In this document: positions 25,211 to 33,617 of the stretch, piece after piece | Layout of the letters: every line of letters starts with the position of its first letter | Position numbering within the stretch: the first letter of the stretch is position 1 | Source: an uncultured Collinsella sp. | Lineage (GTDB): Bacteria > Actinomycetota > Coriobacteriia > Coriobacteriales > Coriobacteriaceae | Length of the DNA: 39,301 nt | Direction of reading: 5' to 3' | Assembly (NCBI GenBank): GCA_902470065.1 | Contig: CABRFA010000010.1 | Span: forward strand, 1 to 39,301 | Translations under genes and position numbers: made by a program | The notes under the pieces: generated by a model | Seen by the model: only the letters and a program-made list of their open reading frames with translations | What the model was told of the DNA's origin: nothing | Databases searched by the model: none

Positions 25211-27361
25211 TTAGTACTGGCTCTCGTGCTTGCTAAAGAAGTCGAAGCGCGGAGGCAGCGGCTTTACGCGGTGCTCGCCGGGCTTCTCGCCCAGGCTCTC
25301 CATAAACTCGTCCGTGGAGGCAAAGATGTTATCCCAGCTAAAGAAGGCGACCGGGTCGACGTCGAAGTACTCGCAGATGAGCTCGCAGCCAGCTGGGACG
25401 ATGCCGTGCATGAGCACGGTCGCCACGCGCAGCTCGGTGAAGGCGTCGACCAGGGCCTGCTTCATGGCGGCGTTGGCCGGCTCGCCCTCGAGCTTGTTGG
25501 CGGCCTTGGAGGCGTCGCTCCAGCGCTTGTTGGCGGCGCGCAGGTAGTCGTCGCACACGGCGAGCGCGCGGTGCGTCTCGAACTTGTACATGGCCTGCTC
25601 AAAGGCAAGGGCGGCCTGTTCGGCAGCCTCGACCACAGGGGCGGAGGCGGTGCCGGCCGGAATGCAACCGTTGCGGTACGGGCTCTCGTCGCCCTCCTTG
25701 ACGGCAACGCCGTAGAAGCAGCTGCGGGCCAGGCGGTTGAACACTCCGGTCAAAAGAGCGCTCTCCTTAAGGGCCGGATCGATGACGCGCTTGTCGTCGC
25801 AGGCGCGCACCTCGTTGCCGTCCTTGTCCTTGCCGGTCACGCGCGTGTCGTATGCCTTGGGGCTAAAGCTCACCGGCTTCTCGGACAGGCCGAGCGACAG
25901 CCAATGCGCGCGCATCTGCTCGCAGGTGTAGTGGTTGAGCAGGTCGTCTGCCGGCGGGGGAGGCGTCTGCGAGGACGAGCTGGCCTTTTTGCCCATGTAG
26001 AGCAGGTGGTAGCAGGCGCTGACGGTGCTCTGCGTGAGGTCCCAACCCAGGGCCTCCCACATGGCGGTCTGCGCGATGCAGTAGAAGTAGATGTTGTCTT
26101 GGCCGATGAACTGGTAGATCTGTGCGTCGTCCGAGCACCACCAGTCGCGCCAGTCGAGTGAGCTGTGCTGATAGGTGGGCGCGGGGACCTGCGTGGAATC
26201 GGCGGCGGGCTCGCCCATGAGGGCGGCATCCTGGGCGGCGACACCCTCAGTTACGCCGGCGGCCTTGGCATCGCGTGCGAGCACGGTGCGCGTATAGCTG
26301 ATGGGCGCCCACAGGCTCTCGGGCCAGCACCAGCAGGTGACGTCGTTCACACCGTCGACCTCGGGTACCGGAACGCCCCAGTCGATGTTACCGGTGATGC
26401 GGAAGGGCACGAGCGCCTTGCCGCTGCGGAAGCGCACGCCGCCGTTGGCGAGCACCGCGTGGGCGTCGTCGCGCTCCTTCCAGCTGGGGAAGGTGACGGT
26501 AAAGCTGCTCTTGTTGCCCTCGGGCTCCAGCACGGTGTGCTCGGGCAGCTGGTCCTCGACGGCGTCGAAGGCCTCGCGGAACTTGTTCTGGATGTAGAGC
26601 TGTGCCGGCAGCAGCCACTCCTCCATGGTCTTGGAGACCACGGAGCGAACCTGCGGGTTCTGGGCGAGCTTGGCGGTGTAGGTCTTCATAAAGTCGAGGT
26701 AGGCCGGCAGGTCGAAGTAGAGGTTGTCGACCGGGCGCAGCTCGGGCACCTCGCCGGTGAGCTGGCTCTTGGGCGCGATGAGCTCCTCGGGCTCAAACTG
26801 GTGACCCAGGTCGCACTCGTCGGCGTACGCCTTCTCGGACTTGCAGCCCTGAATGGGGCAGCGGCCGATCACCTGGCGGCCGTTGAGGAACGTGCCGGCC
26901 TTGGCGTCGTAGAACTGCAGCGTGGAGCGCTTGGAGATGGTGCCCTGTTCGTGCAGACGCTCGATAATCTCTGCGGTCACCTCGTTGTGAATCTGCGCAG
27001 CCGGCTCAAGGCCCGAGCCGCCGTAGATATCGCAGCTGATGTTGTAGTTGTTGAGGGTCGCGGCCTGGCGGGAGTGATTGGACTCGACATACTCGGCGAT
27101 GGACTTGTCGTAGCCCTCGTTCTCCTTGAGCTTGCGGTAGCTCTCCATGATGGGCGAGCCATAGCAGTCGGTGCCCGAGGTGAAGATGACGTTCTCGCGG
27201 CCCAGACGGTCGCGCAGGAAGCGGGCGAAGAAGTCGGCCGGGACAAAGACGCCACCGACGTGGCCAAAGTGAAGGCCCTTGTTGCCGTAGGGCTCGCCGG
27301 CGGTAACGATGGCGCGGCGAGGCCAGCTGGGACGGTCGTTCATGGAGTATTTGGATGCCAT
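25211..27361 (-). CDS. metG: Methionyl-tRNA synthetase-like class I tRNA ligase
   Basis: 716 aa. Class I core: HFGH (31-34) stands for HIGH, followed by FTSGTDCYGSP, then FIGQDNIYFYCIA as in MetRS, and a Cys-containing insert (GRCPIQGC). The KMSKS position reads GKKASSSSQTPPPP (about 457-470), so the usual signature is absent. The likely reaction is charging tRNA-Met, but substrate is inferred from fold similarity. The start at 27361 has AAGGAG 4 bases upstream; an open frame continues 31 codons further without a site. It is the first gene of a pair with the RNA methyltransferase. Confidence 0.8.
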   Translation of the reverse strand: MASKYSMNDRPSWPRRAIVTAGEPYGNKGLHFGHVGGVFVPADFFARFLRDRLGRENVIFTSGTDCYGSPIMESYRKLKENEGYDKSIAEYVESNHSRQAATLNNYNISCDIYGGSGLEPAAQIHNEVTAEIIERLHEQGTISKRSTLQFYDAKAGTFLNGRQVIGRCPIQGCKSEKAYADECDLGHQFEPEELIAPKSQLTGEVPELRPVDNLYFDLPAYLDFMKTYTAKLAQNPQVRSVVSKTMEEWLLPAQLYIQNKFREAFDAVEDQLPEHTVLEPEGNKSSFTVTFPSWKERDDAHAVLANGGVRFRSGKALVPFRITGNIDWGVPVPEVDGVNDVTCWCWPESLWAPISYTRTVLARDAKAAGVTEGVAAQDAALMGEPAADSTQVPAPTYQHSSLDWRDWWCSDDAQIYQFIGQDNIYFYCIAQTAMWEALGWDLTQSTVSACYHLLYMGKKASSSSQTPPPPADDLLNHYTCEQMRAHWLSLGLSEKPVSFSPKAYDTRVTGKDKDGNEVRACDDKRVIDPALKESALLTGVFNRLARSCFYGVAVKEGDESPYRNGCIPAGTASAPVVEAAEQAALAFEQAMYKFETHRALAVCDDYLRAANKRWSDASKAANKLEGEPANAAMKQALVDAFTELRVATVLMHGIVPAGCELICEYFDVDPVAFFSWDNIFASTDEFMESLGEKPGEHRVKPLPPRFDFFSKHESQY

Positions 27362-27493
27362 GGGACTCCTTCGCATATGGTGAGAGCGCGGCCGGGCGCA
27401 AGGCCTGGCGACGCGGTGGTCAATTCGTGCATATCGTTCGACATTATCGCACATGCGGACGGGTACGTGGCAGGGGCGCTATCCTAAGATGCT

Positions 27494-28060
27494 ATGAATG
27501 AGATTTCCAACATACATGCGTTTGAAGACGAGGATTTTCTGCACGCCTGCTTTGTGTGGGGGATGGCCGTGCTCGGCGCATTTGCCGTGTGCCTGGTGCC
27601 GGTGTTTATGCTGCTGGGCGGACCCGCGGACCTGGATGCGGCTGACGCGGGCGGTTGGACGGCGGTCGTGGGCTGGATAGTCGGCTTGGCTGCGATCTCA
27701 ATGGCGTCGTTCGCCGTGCATGAGCTGGTGCACGGTGTGTTTTTTAAGCTGCTGGCGCCTGCAGGCGCGAAGGTGACCTTTGGGGCGAATCGCGAGACAG
27801 CGATGATCTATGCCTGCGCCGAAGGCGTTGTGTATTCTCGCCGGCGGTACGTGGCGGTTTGCCTGGCACCGACGGTTGTTGTGACGACAACGCTTGCCCT
27901 GGGGTTTGCGTTTTCGGGCCATCCGCTGCTGTGCTACCTAGCGGCCGGCTTGCATTTGTCGGGCTGTGTGGGCGACTGGTATTACGTGCGGACCATCTTG
28001 CGCGACCGCCGCATTGTTGCCTGCGAGGACACGTCCTTCGGCGTGCGCTTTTTTGGGTGA
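27494..28060 (+). CDS. DUF3267 family membrane zinc metalloprotease-like protein
   Basis: 188 aa with about four membrane segments. Within the second or third lies HELVH (76-80), a zinc-binding HExxH that, in this family, sits in the membrane much like site-2 proteases. A substrate cannot be given. The ribosome site is poor (CTAAG), which leaves the start slightly open. The stop is 10 bases before queH, so the two genes are probably co-transcribed, though no functional link is evident. Confidence 0.78.
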   Translation: MNEISNIHAFEDEDFLHACFVWGMAVLGAFAVCLVPVFMLLGGPADLDAADAGGWTAVVGWIVGLAAISMASFAVHELVHGVFFKLLAPAGAKVTFGANRETAMIYACAEGVVYSRRRYVAVCLAPTVVVTTTLALGFAFSGHPLLCYLAAGLHLSGCVGDWYYVRTILRDRRIVACEDTSFGVRFFG

Positions 28061-28070
28061 GGAGATGTCG

Positions 28071-28646
28071 ATGAAGCCGTTGTTGCTGCATGCGTGCTGT
28101 GCGCCGTGCTCGCTTGAGCCGGTCCGCCTGCTGCGCGAGGAAGGGTTTGAGCCCACAATCTGCTGGACAAACCCCAATATTCAGCCTCACGATGAATGGC
28201 AGCGGCGTTTGGACGAGCTGCGCCGGTGGTGTGCCGATGGCGACATCGAGCTCATCGAGGCGGGGGAGGACCGGAAGCGCTGGGAGGCCGGCGTGGCACC
28301 GCTGGGCGCCGATCGGCCTCGTCGCTGTCGCGCGTGCTATGCCTTGCGCTTGGCCGAGGCGTGCCGCGTGGCCCAGGAGCGCGGGTTTGAGTTTGTGGGC
28401 ACGACGCTCGCCGTCTCGCCGTACCAGCTGTTCGATACCTGCAATGACGTGCTTGAGCGCTTGGCGGCGGCACATGGGCTCACCCCGGTGATTCGCGATT
28501 TTCGCCCGTATTACCCCGAGGCGACACGCCGTTCGCGCGAGCTGGGCATGTATCGGCAGAACTACTGCGGCTGCCGTTTCTCGGCCGTCGAGGCGGCCAT
28601 GGACCGCGCCCGCATCCGCGACGAGCGCAAAGCCGCCAAAAAGTAG
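28071..28646 (+). CDS. queH: Epoxyqueuosine reductase QueH
   Basis: 191 aa. QueH reduces epoxyqueuosine to queuosine in tRNA and replaces the B12-dependent QueG in many bacteria. Its cysteine pattern is complete: HACCAPCS near residue 8, CRACYALRLAEA and NYCGCRFS near the end, ligands for a 4Fe-4S cluster and a second metal. The ATG at 28071 has GAGGAG 6 bases upstream; the ATG at 28065 overlaps that site. Using QueH rather than QueG saves cobalamin, which fits a cell that appears to scavenge it. queA, the preceding step, lies about 6 kb downstream. Confidence 0.92.
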   Translation: MKPLLLHACCAPCSLEPVRLLREEGFEPTICWTNPNIQPHDEWQRRLDELRRWCADGDIELIEAGEDRKRWEAGVAPLGADRPRRCRACYALRLAEACRVAQERGFEFVGTTLAVSPYQLFDTCNDVLERLAAAHGLTPVIRDFRPYYPEATRRSRELGMYRQNYCGCRFSAVEAAMDRARIRDERKAAKK

Positions 28647-28706
28647 TTCATTTGGGCTGGGGCTTTGAGCTGTCTGTGCGGTACGGTCGTTTTTGGGAAA
28701 GTCGAT

Positions 28707-29363
28707 TTAATTAAGCGTGTGATCGTGGCTCGCTTGATACCAAACGACGACTCCTATGATTCGAATCCTCCGTTTGTTAAACATCAGATCCGGACTTGCT
28801 GTTGCATATGAATGGGACGACAGCACAATCATGTCGTTTCCTTCTGCAAATCGCCTAATTACCGGTGTTTTACCGTCTGCGAGCGCCAATACAGCACAGC
28901 CGTTCCAAGGCTTTGCGGTGGTATCGACAAGTAGTAAGCTGCCGGGAGGGTAAATGCGGGACATTTCGTCACCTTTGATTTTAACGAAAACGCTATGTGG
29001 GTGACGCTTGGCTACGTCTACGGGCGCGCAAGCATTTTGTTGGCTGTGCGTGATGCGGCGCTTTTGCGATTCGATATCGATGACGGGAAATGCGCCCTCC
29101 ATTTCGTGGATAGCAGGGTCTTCGTCGGTGACGATTCTTTTATTTGCGAGCTTTACGGCCAAACCGTTTTCCTCGCCAACAAGTTCATCGCGGGTGCAAC
29201 CGAAGAGCGCTTGTAACTTTTCAATATGGCGCTCACGGGGGGCATACCGACTTTTTTCCCAACGACAAACGGTCTCTTTAGATACCCCCAACATCTCTGC
29301 AAGTTGCGCCTGACCAAGATGCTCCATGGTGCGGAGTTTACGAATATTTGCCCCGAAGCCCAT
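28707..29363 (-). CDS. XRE-type regulator with degenerate LexA/S24-like domain
   Basis: 218 aa. Residues 3-60 form a helix-turn-helix of the XRE type (LGQAQLAEMLGVSKETVCRWE). Residues about 90-205 resemble the LexA/phage-repressor S24 domain, but the catalytic Ser of GDSM is Glu133 (GDEM) and the catalytic Lys position is Arg170 (VIRRF). It therefore should not cleave itself. The ATG is 2 bases past the arcA stop, so the two are translated together and the regulator probably controls arginine use. The paired 21-bp palindromes at 30699-30750 are the obvious candidate operators. An alternative ATG at 29396 lies inside arcA. Confidence 0.85.
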   Translation of the reverse strand: MGFGANIRKLRTMEHLGQAQLAEMLGVSKETVCRWEKSRYAPRERHIEKLQALFGCTRDELVGEENGLAVKLANKRIVTDEDPAIHEMEGAFPVIDIESQKRRITHSQQNACAPVDVAKRHPHSVFVKIKGDEMSRIYPPGSLLLVDTTAKPWNGCAVLALADGKTPVIRRFAEGNDMIVLSSHSYATASPDLMFNKRRIRIIGVVVWYQASHDHTLN

Positions 29364-29365
29364 GG

Positions 29366-30616
29366 CTATAGATCCTCTCGCCACAGAGGGAGGCATAGAC
29401 AGTTTGTGCCACCATAGCCTTTGGTGAGCTCGTCAATGGATAACGGGAATAATTCCATTCCTGCTTTCTCAAGCGCTTCGTTGGTCCAAACGTTTTCTTC
29501 ATATACGCATAGTTTTCCTGGCGAGAGCGCAAGGATAGACGTTGCGTTGTTCCGGCGCTCTCTTTCGTAGGCGGTTTGATTCCCGCCTCCGCAGTCAATT
29601 ACTTTTATTGGTTCGCAACAGGCTGCAGAGAGTATTTCCGGAATCGTGCGATCGATAGGAGTGATCGTAAGGCCCTTTCCGGATCGTTTTAGTTGAATGC
29701 TGTATGCATCAACGGCATTGCATATCTCACGATCGATGAGGAACGCGTCGTGATCAATTCTACTTATGAACGTATCGAGGTGGATACGCAGCCCGTCAGA
29801 GGGGACTCGAATCGCAATTAGCTCGGTGGTCTGGAATTTATTTGAGGTCAGGAGCTCTTTGGCAAGTGACTCGACGGCGGCGGGTTCAGTTCGGTCAGAG
29901 ATTCCAACTAATAATGTCTTAGCACTGATAACAAGAATGTCTCCACCTTCGATATGGTAACTACTCCTGTTCAAATCACATACCGGGGTTTCTCCCATGA
30001 TCTTGTGGTGGGTGAATATCTGCCGGTATAAGGCGACCTCACGATCACGCTCAGGCCAATACATATGATTTAGGATGATGCCGTCTCCGACTACCACAGC
30101 AGGATCACGAGTGAAAAAAAGCGTGTTGAGGGGATTGACCAAGAGCGAGGCGGGGTCAAATTGCTCGTGCACGAGCGCCCGTAGTGTTTCCGACTGGTTT
30201 GAACATAGCTCAGTGTCTCCAAAGCGAATGCCGTTAAGTACTATATTCACCAATTCCTGGGTGTTCTTAGCGTTCTCAAACAGCTGGGTTATTGTCTCGA
30301 GGAACTCTCTGCCTGTTGCCCCACTGCAACGGAGGTAGTCATCAATAAAACATTTAAGTGATTGGGGCTCAGTTTCAAGTGAGTCTTCGAGAAGGTCCCT
30401 AATTTCAATGGTTTCTACGCCATGCTTCTCAAGCAATTGAACCATGGAATCGTGCTCATATATTGCTTTGTCGAGGTCAAAACGACCGCTCCATTTTCGC
30501 AGGGAGAAAACTTGGCTGAAGTCGGCATCAGGGTAGTTTTGTGTTTCAGTTCCTGGTCGATGGACAAGTACGGCTTTTAAATGACCGATTTCATTTGTTA
30601 TGTGTACGCCTTGCAT
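29366..30616 (-). CDS. arcA: Arginine deiminase, divergent paralogue
   Basis: 416 aa. It converts arginine to citrulline and ammonia in the cytosol. The site residues are all present: FFTRDP, HIEGGD, IHLDT and, near the end, Cys406 in GGTNCLCLP, where most family members have R-C-M. AGGAGA lies 6 bases upstream of the ATG. It differs widely from the second arcA at 32341 and is less GC-rich than the chromosome around it. It is the first gene of the minus-strand arm, with the regulator directly behind it. The Pro-Arg to Thr-Asn change before the Cys might alter substrate choice. Confidence 0.9.
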   Translation of the reverse strand: MQGVHITNEIGHLKAVLVHRPGTETQNYPDADFSQVFSLRKWSGRFDLDKAIYEHDSMVQLLEKHGVETIEIRDLLEDSLETEPQSLKCFIDDYLRCSGATGREFLETITQLFENAKNTQELVNIVLNGIRFGDTELCSNQSETLRALVHEQFDPASLLVNPLNTLFFTRDPAVVVGDGIILNHMYWPERDREVALYRQIFTHHKIMGETPVCDLNRSSYHIEGGDILVISAKTLLVGISDRTEPAAVESLAKELLTSNKFQTTELIAIRVPSDGLRIHLDTFISRIDHDAFLIDREICNAVDAYSIQLKRSGKGLTITPIDRTIPEILSAACCEPIKVIDCGGGNQTAYERERRNNATSILALSPGKLCVYEENVWTNEALEKAGMELFPLSIDELTKGYGGTNCLCLPLWREDL

Positions 30617-30698
30617 GTCTGTCTCCTGTCCTGCTGGTTTTTATATAAGGCTAAGGCAGGTTCCTTGTTGTGTTGCGGAAAAGTTAAAAGACGTATGT

Positions 30699-30719
30699 AA
30701 TTGATAAATAACATCAATT
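30699..30719. promoter_or_regulatory. Candidate operator 1, arginine island
   Basis: A perfect palindrome AATTGAT-N7-ATCAATT in the 253-bp divergent region between arcA and the transporter gene. A second version begins exactly 31 bases later. It is probably bound by the island's own XRE regulator. Confidence 0.55.
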
Positions 30720-30729
30720 TTAAATATCA

Positions 30730-30750
30730 GATTGATTAATAACGTCACTT
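30730..30750. promoter_or_regulatory. Candidate operator 2, arginine island
   Basis: GATTGAT-TAATAAC-GTCACTT matches operator 1 at 17 of 21 positions. The 31-base offset, about three helical turns, would put two bound dimers on the same face of the DNA. Confidence 0.5.
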
Positions 30751-30869
30751 TAGCTGCCGTTCATAGGTGAAAAGCGACACGATGGCGATGGTTGGCCGAC
30801 CACCGCTGAGCAACCTCATACATTTATGGTGCCAGCTGGATAGATGGGAAAAGGAATGAAGGAGGAGAT

Positions 30870-32312
30870 ATGGCAGCGGAAAGTTCGAAAGGCATCAAGC
30901 AGTTCAAGGTCCCGCACGTATATGCGATCATCTTTGCACTTATGGTCATCTTCGCTGTTCTCACGTGGATTGTTCCCTCTGGGTCCTATCAGCGTCAGGA
31001 GGTGAACGGTCGTGAAGTCACTGTCGCAGGTACGTATGAGCAGAGTGAAAAGACATATATTGACGAGGAAACCGGGGATGAAGTAGATCTCAGACAAGGC
31101 GTCTTCGATGTTCTTCAGGCTCCAACGCGCGGTATACAAGAGGCAATTGAGGTCGTTGCATTCATCTTGATTGTGGGCGGTTCGTTTCAGGTTATTACTA
31201 AAACGGGCGCTATCACGAGCGGAATGGGTCGTGTCGTTCGCCGCTTTAAGAACAAAGACATTCTAATTATTCCTATTGCGATGGTTCTCTTTGCATTGGG
31301 CGGAACGAGCTTTGGCATGGCGGAAGAAACTCTCCCGTTCTTTGCGATCTTCATGCCAATTATGATGGCTATGGGCTTCGACTCGATGACGGCGTTCATG
31401 GTCGTGTTCGTTGGAGCGCGCACGGGTTACATCGCCTCAACGATTAATCCGTTTAATGTTCTCATTGCGCAAGGTATTCTTGGTATTCAGGGCAACCCCC
31501 AGCTGTGGCTGCGTATGATTGCCTGGGTTGTTTTGACTGCCGTTGCAATTACTTGGGTTGTCCTCTATGCACGAAGGGTAAAGAAGAACCCTGAGTCATC
31601 GATCACATTTGAGGATGATATCGCCAAGAAAGTCGAGTTCGCTGCCGATGAATCTGCCCTTGACGCGGAATTTACGGGTCGTCAAAAAGGCGTGCTTGCG
31701 GTATTTATCGCTGGTATGTGCCTTATCATCTGGGGACTTGTGACCCAGGGCTGGTATATGAACGAGATTTCTGCGGTCTTTTTGGCCATGGGCCTGTTGG
31801 CTGGTGTTATTGCGGGCTTTAGTCAGGACGTCATCGCTCAGGAATTTGTTGCGGGTATCGCTGACTTTGCTTTCTCGGCAATTGTCGTTGGACTTGCGCG
31901 TGGCATCCTTGTCATTGCCTCTGACGGCATGATCATCGATACCATCCTCAATGCGCTCGCCACTGGTCTGGGCGGCATCCCGGCGGTTCTCTTTACTACG
32001 CTTCTTTATGCGGTTGAGAACCTCCTGGCGATTCTGGTTCCCAGCTCATCTGGCCTTGCAGCACTGACCGCTCCCATTTTTGGACCTTTGACCGAACTCA
32101 TGGGCCTTAATCCCGAGGCCGCCGTGTGGGCTCTCTCCATGGGTAGCGCGACGATGTCTTTGATCTGTCCTACTAGCGCCATTCTTGTAGCGGGTTTGGG
32201 CGTGTGCAAGATCAAGCTTGGCCAGTGGTGGAAGACCGTTTGGAAATTCTTCTTGGTCGTGTCGCTCATCAATATCGTATTCGTAGCAATCTCGGGACTT
32301 ATTGCCCTGTAG
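30870..32312 (+). CDS. arcD: YfcC/ArcD-type amino acid antiporter
   Basis: 480 aa with about 11-12 membrane segments. It belongs to the YfcC family, which includes arginine/ornithine antiporters; useful marks are GGTSFGMAEETLPFFAIF, NPFNVLIAQG and the closing segment LICPTSAILVAGLG. An extracytoplasmic stretch of about 50 charged residues follows the first helix. GAAGGAGGAG precedes the ATG. Its position in front of arcA and arcB, with gaps of 28 and 32 bases, supports uptake of arginine in exchange for ornithine. Substrate is inferred from this context. Confidence 0.85.
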   Translation: MAAESSKGIKQFKVPHVYAIIFALMVIFAVLTWIVPSGSYQRQEVNGREVTVAGTYEQSEKTYIDEETGDEVDLRQGVFDVLQAPTRGIQEAIEVVAFILIVGGSFQVITKTGAITSGMGRVVRRFKNKDILIIPIAMVLFALGGTSFGMAEETLPFFAIFMPIMMAMGFDSMTAFMVVFVGARTGYIASTINPFNVLIAQGILGIQGNPQLWLRMIAWVVLTAVAITWVVLYARRVKKNPESSITFEDDIAKKVEFAADESALDAEFTGRQKGVLAVFIAGMCLIIWGLVTQGWYMNEISAVFLAMGLLAGVIAGFSQDVIAQEFVAGIADFAFSAIVVGLARGILVIASDGMIIDTILNALATGLGGIPAVLFTTLLYAVENLLAILVPSSSGLAALTAPIFGPLTELMGLNPEAAVWALSMGSATMSLICPTSAILVAGLGVCKIKLGQWWKTVWKFFLVVSLINIVFVAISGLIAL

Positions 32313-32340
32313 GTTTCATGGCTGAAATGGAGTAACAGGA

Positions 32341-33585
32341 ATGTCTAAAGGACTGAATGTACACAGCGAGATTGGTAAGCTCAAGAAAGTTGTGCTTCAC
32401 CGCCCCGGTCGTGACCTTGTGAACGTAAAGGCAGAAGAGTTCGATGATGTCTGGATTCACGACTGTTTCTATCTTGATGTGGCTCAAAAGGAGCATGATG
32501 CCTTTGCGGATCTTCTGAGGAGCGAAGGTGTTGAGGTTCTCTATATGGAGAAACTCGTTGCTGAAGCGCTGGATGCATGCCCCTCGGCTCGCGCTGAGTT
32601 TACCGATACATTTATGGCTGAGAGCGGGATTGTCAATCCTATGCTTGAGCAGGCTGTTCGTGAAAAGCTCGACGCTATTTCAGATTCGTATCAGTTTGTA
32701 CTTGAGGCTATGGGGGGGTATCGTTATCGTGACCTTGAGCTGCCTCGCGTTTCGACTACGCTTAGTATGATGGATAATGAGGATGCGAAGCCCGATGATT
32801 TGGTGTTGAAGCCTCTTCCGAGTTCATATTTCTCTCGCGATCCTCTTGCTTCCGTGGGCAAAGGCGTTCTGCTTCACCATATGTATTGGAAACAGCGAGA
32901 TCGTGAAGTGCCCTTCTACGAAGCGATTTTCAAATACCATCCCGATTATGCAGGGACTCCGATTTGGTACGACCATAAGAATCCCTGGCATATCGAGGGC
33001 GGTGATGTGCTTAACATTAACGCTCATACCTTGGCTATTGGAATTAGCCAGCGAACTGAGGCGGCTGCGATTGAGGAGCTTGCAAAGAATTTGTTCTGGG
33101 GATCTGGGAATTCTGAGATCGATACCGTTTACGCTATTAAAATCCCCAACGGCTATGCTTACATGCATCTTGACACCGTTTGCACCATGGTGGATTTCGA
33201 TAAGTTCACAGTTTATCCCGGTATTTTTGAGACCCTTCGTGTTTATCGTCTGACTCGTGGTGACTCTGAGGGAATGGTCGCTGTTCAAGAGATTGATGAC
33301 ACGCTTGAACATATTCTTGAAATGGCTACTGGCGTGGAGAAGGTGCAGCTTATTGAGTGCGGTGCCGGCGATATGGTTGAGGCATCTCGCGAGCAGTGGA
33401 ACGACGGGTCGAACACTCTTGCCGTTGCTCCTGGTAAAGTCTGTGTTTACGAGCGCAATGTTGTCACAAATGATGAGCTCTACAAGAACGGTTTGGAACT
33501 TTTGGTTGTTCCCTCCGAGGAACTGTCCCGCGGTCGTGGTGGCCCGCGCTGCATGAGCATGCCCTTCTGGCGCGAAGATATTTAG
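32341..33585 (+). CDS. arcA: Arginine deiminase
   Basis: 414 aa. Typical arginine deiminase with FSRDP, HIEGGD, MHLDT and catalytic Cys404 in GGPRCMSMPFWR. It produces citrulline, which the next gene, arcB, splits by phosphorolysis. An AACAGG site lies 3-8 bases before the ATG. Codons often end in T, unlike the C/G-ending habit of neighbouring chromosomal genes, which suggests transfer or high expression. It is the main catabolic copy by its place between the transporter and arcB. Confidence 0.95.
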   Translation: MSKGLNVHSEIGKLKKVVLHRPGRDLVNVKAEEFDDVWIHDCFYLDVAQKEHDAFADLLRSEGVEVLYMEKLVAEALDACPSARAEFTDTFMAESGIVNPMLEQAVREKLDAISDSYQFVLEAMGGYRYRDLELPRVSTTLSMMDNEDAKPDDLVLKPLPSSYFSRDPLASVGKGVLLHHMYWKQRDREVPFYEAIFKYHPDYAGTPIWYDHKNPWHIEGGDVLNINAHTLAIGISQRTEAAAIEELAKNLFWGSGNSEIDTVYAIKIPNGYAYMHLDTVCTMVDFDKFTVYPGIFETLRVYRLTRGDSEGMVAVQEIDDTLEHILEMATGVEKVQLIECGAGDMVEASREQWNDGSNTLAVAPGKVCVYERNVVTNDELYKNGLELLVVPSEELSRGRGGPRCMSMPFWREDI

Positions 33586-33617
33586 TTGCAAATCCACTGT
33601 GATGGGAGATGGCGAAT

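Noticed and set aside
30701..30717. FNR box (TTGAT-N4-ATCAA) in the arginine promoter
   Set aside because: The half sites fit but the gap is 7, not 4, so FNR/CRP spacing is wrong. A second copy with the same gap points to another regulator.
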